Under the pieces are notes generated by a model that was given only the letters and a program-made list of their open reading frames with translations, was not told where the DNA came from and ran no database searches. A DNA stretch of 8,069 nt. Source: Nitrososphaerota archaeon (GTDB taxonomy: Archaea; Thermoproteota; Nitrososphaeria; Nitrososphaerales; Nitrosopumilaceae). The translations under genes and the position numbers were made by a program. Below, one piece after another: positions 5,630 through 8,069 of the stretch; within the stretch, counting starts at the first letter, position 1; every line of letters begins with the position of its first letter. The stretch spans positions 1-8,069 of the forward strand of contig VHBM01000047.1 in NCBI GenBank assembly GCA_016871975.1, written 5' to 3'.

Positions 5630-6383
5630 TTGATTTTACTTCAGGACGTAGTTCTGCCAAGATTTGTTGTTGATACTTTGAGAGATTCTCATCTTCGGAA
5701 ATGCGTGGTCTGCGATAATCAATTACAATTTCTTTTTTTATTGTTGATGGTCTGTTTGTAAATACAGCAACCCTGTTTCCAAGCATTGCAGCCTCTGCCA
5801 CATTATGAGTTACAAAAAGAATTGTCTTTTTTGTCCTTTCCCAGATTAGCTGCATCTCTACAAGCAACAGATCACGGGTTTGAGCATCCAATGCTGCAAA
5901 TGGTTCATCCATCAGCAAGACATCAGGATCTAAAACAAGCGCTCTTGCTATTGCTACTCTTTGCTTCATTCCAGTAGACAGCTGGTAGGTGTATGACTCT
6001 GCAAATCTTGTAAGCTGCATCATATCCAAGTATCTTTTTGATATCTCTGATCTCTCGGACTTGGGAATTCCTGCAATCTTTAATCCAAACTCTACATTGT
6101 CCACTACCTTAAGCCATGGAAACAATGCTCCTTCCTGAAATACAAGGATCCTATCTGGTCCTGTCTCTGCAACAGGTTTGCCATCTAGGAGCACTTGACC
6201 GTTATCTGGTCTATCAAGTCCTGCTACTATTCTAAGAAATGTAGATTTGCCACATCCTGATGGCCCAACAAGACAGACAAAATCTCCGTCATTTATCTTG
6301 AGATTTATTCCCCCAAGCGCTTGTAGTCTGTGACCATCATGGTCAAAATATTTTTCAATGTTTTTTGCTTCAAGTTTTGTCAT
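5622..6383 (-). CDS. ABC transporter ATP-binding protein, SsuB/TauB/NrtD-like
   Basis: This 253-aa cytoplasmic ATPase powers the importer. It has Walker A GPSGCGKST (40-48), Q-loop Gln83 in the family-typical VFQEGALFPW (81-90), signature LSTGMKQR (135-142), Walker B VLLMDE (155-160) with catalytic Glu160, D-loop ALD (164-166) and switch His193. The tail, with TNRPSTI (209-215) and RRPR (224-227), resembles sulfonate/taurine/nitrate ATPases. The second position of the signature is Thr where this family normally has Gly (LSGGM). All catalytic residues are otherwise intact, so it should be active. The ATG at 6383 overlaps the upstream stop as ATGA, and a Shine-Dalgarno site lies 7 nt before it, both indicating translation as part of one operon. 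Confidence 0.93.
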   Translation of the reverse strand: MTKLEAKNIEKYFDHDGHRLQALGGINLKINDGDFVCLVGPSGCGKSTFLRIVAGLDRPDNGQVLLDGKPVAETGPDRILVFQEGALFPWLKVVDNVEFGLKIAGIPKSERSEISKRYLDMMQLTRFAESYTYQLSTGMKQRVAIARALVLDPDVLLMDEPFAALDAQTRDLLLVEMQLIWERTKKTILFVTHNVAEAAMLGNRVAVFTNRPSTIKKEIVIDYRRPRISEDENLSKYQQQILAELRPEVKSSE

Positions 6384-7402
6384 ATTTTATTCTCCATCAG
6401 ACTCTCAACCAGTTCAGTGTTAGGAAATATCCCATCTAGGTTGTAGTCCTGTCTTCCCAAATACCCCAAAGAATACGCATATTCTGCAAAACTGTTAATC
6501 GAATCAACATTTGGGTCAGTTGTTATTTGTATGTGAGAAAAGGCTTCATTTACTATCTCATCTTTTAATGACTTGCCAAGCGTGTTTTTTAGAAATTTAT
6601 TAAAAATTATTTTAGATTGATCAGGGTTTTCGTTTATCCAAGTTACGGTTTCTGTGTGAGCGTTTAACCACTTTGAAACTATTTCTGGATGATTCTTTAG
6701 ATAATCACTTCTTGCGATCAAAACCACTGATGCAAATTGTTTTTGGGGCCACAAGTCTTCCTCATTAAATAAGCGAATTCCATCTAATTCCAAAACTAGC
6801 CTAGTTGCCCACGGTTCTGGCACCCATGCTCCATCAATGTCGCCTTTTGCAAAAAGTGTGTATATTTCTGGATTTTCTAGATTGAATACATATACAGAGC
6901 CGCCTTTATCAGCAGGCTTTAGTCCATTTTCATAAAGATAAGCTCGCAGTGATATATCCTGGGTGTTTCCAATTAAAGGAGCGGCAATCCTTTTTCCATC
7001 CAGATCCTCTGCAGTCTTTATTTGTGATTTTGAGTTAACAATAAAGCTAACACCTCCACTTGCAGCTCCTGAAATAATTTGAATCTCATGACTTTTTGAT
7101 TGTAAAAATCCGTTTATTGCAGGTCCTGGTCCAACATAAGCAATGTCTATAGAATTTGCAAACATTGACTCGATCACTTGTGGGCCGCTGTCAAAAAGTC
7201 TTGTTTCTATCACTGTTCCTTCCAAGTTTTTAGAAAAGACTTGATTTTCCATTCCAATAATTGGAACAAGATGGCTTATGTTTGGAAAAAATGCGACTCG
7301 TACCTTGTTTTGTGCTGTAACATCCTGAGAGAGATTTGCACTTAGTATGATTATTACAATTATGACTGCAAGTCCTGCACCTATTGCAGCTGTAAATTTC
7401 AT
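6380..7402 (-). CDS. ABC transporter solute-binding protein, SsuA/TauA/NrtA-like, membrane-anchored
   Basis: This 340-aa periplasmic-binding-type protein has an N-terminal hydrophobic stretch (about 5-22). There is no Cys lipobox and no clear signal-peptidase site, so it may remain as a membrane anchor on the outer face of the archaeal membrane. The body is the type II fold of the NMT1/SsuA family: VRVAFFPNISHLVPIIG (34-50), YVGPGPAINGF (89-99), SGAASGGVSFIV (111-122) and DGAWVPEPWATRL (190-202). Relatives bind taurine, alkanesulfonates, nitrate or thiamine precursors. I cannot choose among these by eye. It is the first gene of the operon, overlaps the ATPase start by 4 nt, begins with ATG at 7402, and has a well-placed TATA box. 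It is divergent from argG, with 146 nt between the start codons. Confidence 0.9.
   Translation of the reverse strand: MKFTAAIGAGLAVIIVIIILSANLSQDVTAQNKVRVAFFPNISHLVPIIGMENQVFSKNLEGTVIETRLFDSGPQVIESMFANSIDIAYVGPGPAINGFLQSKSHEIQIISGAASGGVSFIVNSKSQIKTAEDLDGKRIAAPLIGNTQDISLRAYLYENGLKPADKGGSVYVFNLENPEIYTLFAKGDIDGAWVPEPWATRLVLELDGIRLFNEEDLWPQKQFASVVLIARSDYLKNHPEIVSKWLNAHTETVTWINENPDQSKIIFNKFLKNTLGKSLKDEIVNEAFSHIQITTDPNVDSINSFAEYAYSLGYLGRQDYNLDGIFPNTELVESLMENKI
6391..6395 (-). promoter_or_regulatory. Shine-Dalgarno site of the ATPase gene
   Basis: The minus strand reads GGAGA followed by a 7-nt spacer to the ATG at 6383. It lies within the 3' end of the solute-binding protein gene. This is the clearest ribosome-binding site in the window and supports the ATG chosen for the ATPase. 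It contrasts with the near-leaderless first genes of the other units. Confidence 0.6.
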
Positions 7403-7424
7403 AAAACAGCGTTATAATACTTCC

Positions 7425-7432
7425 ATTAAATA
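7425..7432 (-). promoter_or_regulatory. TATA box of the ABC importer operon
   Basis: The minus strand reads TATTTAAT with its centre 26.5 nt before the ATG at 7402, which is the classical archaeal spacing. The mRNA should therefore be leaderless or nearly so. No Shine-Dalgarno sequence is present between the box and the ATG. This is the best promoter candidate in the window. Confidence 0.6.
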
Positions 7433-7444
7433 GTGATCGGATTT

Positions 7445-7456
7445 TAGCTCAAGCTA
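7445..7456. repeat. Inverted repeat TAGCT-CA-AGCTA in the importer/argG intergenic region
   Basis: Five-base arms with a 2-base spacer, perfectly matched, lie 12 bp upstream of the importer TATA box and about 60 bp upstream of the argG box. The site would suit a regulator of the importer operon. A second small dyad, TGAAA-A-TTTCA, follows at 7460-7470. Neither is long enough to exclude chance. Confidence 0.25.
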
Positions 7457-7516
7457 GTCTGAAAATTTCAAAGTGTTTTTAGTGAAAAAAGATAACAAAA
7501 TCAAACTATCACAAAA

Positions 7517-7524
7517 AATAAATT
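7517..7524 (+). promoter_or_regulatory. Possible TATA box of argG
   Basis: AATAAATT within an A-rich run is centred about 28 nt before the argG ATG at 7549, compatible with a leaderless transcript. The only purine-rich element (AGAGG, 7526-7530) is 18 nt from the ATG, too far to act as a normal ribosome-binding site. The match to the TATA consensus is modest. Confidence 0.35.
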
Positions 7525-7548
7525 CAGAGGCATTCACTGAACTGCGCT

Positions 7549-8069
7549 ATGAATCAAAAAGCTGTATTGGCATTTTCTGGTGGACTAGATACATCAGTTG
7601 TTGTAAAGTATCTTCAAGTAGAGCATGGTCTTGATGTTGTAACTGTTACAGTTGATGTTGGCCAAGGCGATGATCAAAAAAAGATCGCAGCAAAGGCAAA
7701 GTCCCTTGGCGTTGTAAAGCACTATCACATTGATGCAAAAGAGGAGTTTGCCAAAAAGTACATCATTCCATCGATTAAGGCAAATGCGCTATACCAAAAA
7801 AAGTACTGCCTTGCAACTGCACTTGCTCGTCCACTAATTGCACAAAAAGTAGTTGAGATAGCAAAAAGGGAAAATGCGTCGGCACTTGCACATGGCTGTT
7901 CTGGAAAAGGAAACGATCAGGTCCGATTTGATGTAACTATGCGTTCAGGATCAAATCTTCCTATAATTGCACCAATTCGGGACATGAATTTGGATCGCGA
8001 GACCGAGCTGGAATTTGCGCAAGAGCAGGGAATCAAGATAGATACTGTTGCCAAAAAATTCAGCATTGA
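7549..8069 (+). CDS. argG: Argininosuccinate synthase, N-terminal part (cut by window end)
   Basis: The first 173 codons, plus two bases of the next, are present with no stop; the gene continues past the right edge, since the full family length is about 400 aa. The enzyme joins citrulline and aspartate using ATP to make argininosuccinate, the penultimate step of arginine synthesis, in the cytoplasm. The ATP-pyrophosphatase loop AFSGGLDTS is at residues 8-16, with ATALARPLIA at 89-98 and the highly conserved AHGCSGKGNDQVRF at 114-127. The visible end, KKFSI at 169-173, leads into the usual family motif. The ATG at 7549 is the only option: in-frame upstream there is no ATG, GTG or TTG before a TAA at 7519-7521. 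It is divergent from the ABC operon, and its downstream partners are not visible. Confidence 0.95.
   Translation, partial: MNQKAVLAFSGGLDTSVVVKYLQVEHGLDVVTVTVDVGQGDDQKKIAAKAKSLGVVKHYHIDAKEEFAKKYIIPSIKANALYQKKYCLATALARPLIAQKVVEIAKRENASALAHGCSGKGNDQVRFDVTMRSGSNLPIIAPIRDMNLDRETELEFAQEQGIKIDTVAKKFSI

Noticed and set aside
7482..7622. GTG-initiated 46-codon frame running from the intergenic region into argG in another frame
   Set aside because: Most of it overlaps the conserved start of argG, the translation becomes Cys/Trp/Ser-rich noise there, and neither a TATA box nor a ribosome site is placed for it.
1..8069. CRISPR array, insertion sequence, tRNA, rRNA, toxin-antitoxin or defence genes
   Set aside because: I saw no repeated spacer pattern, transposase, terminal repeats, tRNA-like cloverleaf or defence domains. 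Nearly all of the window is explained by intact metabolic and transport genes.

Overview
The window looks like chromosomal DNA from an ammonia-oxidising archaeon of the Nitrososphaerota (Thaumarchaeota), most likely the Nitrosopumilus/Nitrosarchaeum/Nitrosotenuis side. This placement is inferred from three things. The DNA is AT-rich by eye. The 5' ends look archaeal: A/T-rich TATA-like boxes lie about 24-31 nt before start codons, leaving little or no leader. The proteins also have the general look of that group. No rRNA or other marker is present to confirm it.

Layout. Bases 7-3496 (minus strand) hold a methionine synthase (MetH) split into two genes that keep the domain order of the one-piece enzyme. 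A homocysteine methyltransferase gene comes first (3496 to 2549). A gene for the pterin-binding, cobalamin-binding and reactivation modules follows (2505 to 7). Divergent from these is a 12-helix MFS transporter (3622-4731, plus). It converges on a minus-strand block made of a three-gene ABC importer operon of the SsuABC/TauABC/NrtABCD type (solute-binding protein 7402-6380, ATPase 6383-5622, permease 5629-4859) and then an unlisted 31-codon small gene (4823-4728). At the right edge, divergent from the importer, the first 173 codons of argG (argininosuccinate synthase) run out of the window.

How the genes relate. The two met genes should together perform B12-dependent methionine synthesis: homocysteine activation on a Zn site, methyl transfer from a reduced pterin through cobalamin, and AdoMet-driven reactivation. 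The ABC genes overlap by 4 and 8 nt and should form one importer for a small anion or sulfonate-like solute that the sequence does not identify. The argG product works in arginine synthesis and is not obviously linked to the rest.

Expression signals are informative. The first genes of transcription units carry TATA-like boxes at near-leaderless distance. The internal ATPase gene instead has a Shine-Dalgarno site (GGAGA, 7-nt spacer). Three genes (both met genes and the MFS gene) have no ATG or GTG available and must start at TTG. The convergent junction near 4710-4780 is very compact: the two opposing stop codons share one TTAA, and each gene's probable T-tract terminator lies inside the opposing coding sequence.

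I found no CRISPR array, mobile element, tRNA, rRNA or riboswitch, and no gene-free stretch over 150 bases. I do not see an exotic new system here. The points most worth checking are the split and trimmed MetH, the leaderless UUG starts, the 31-aa gene and the interleaved terminators.
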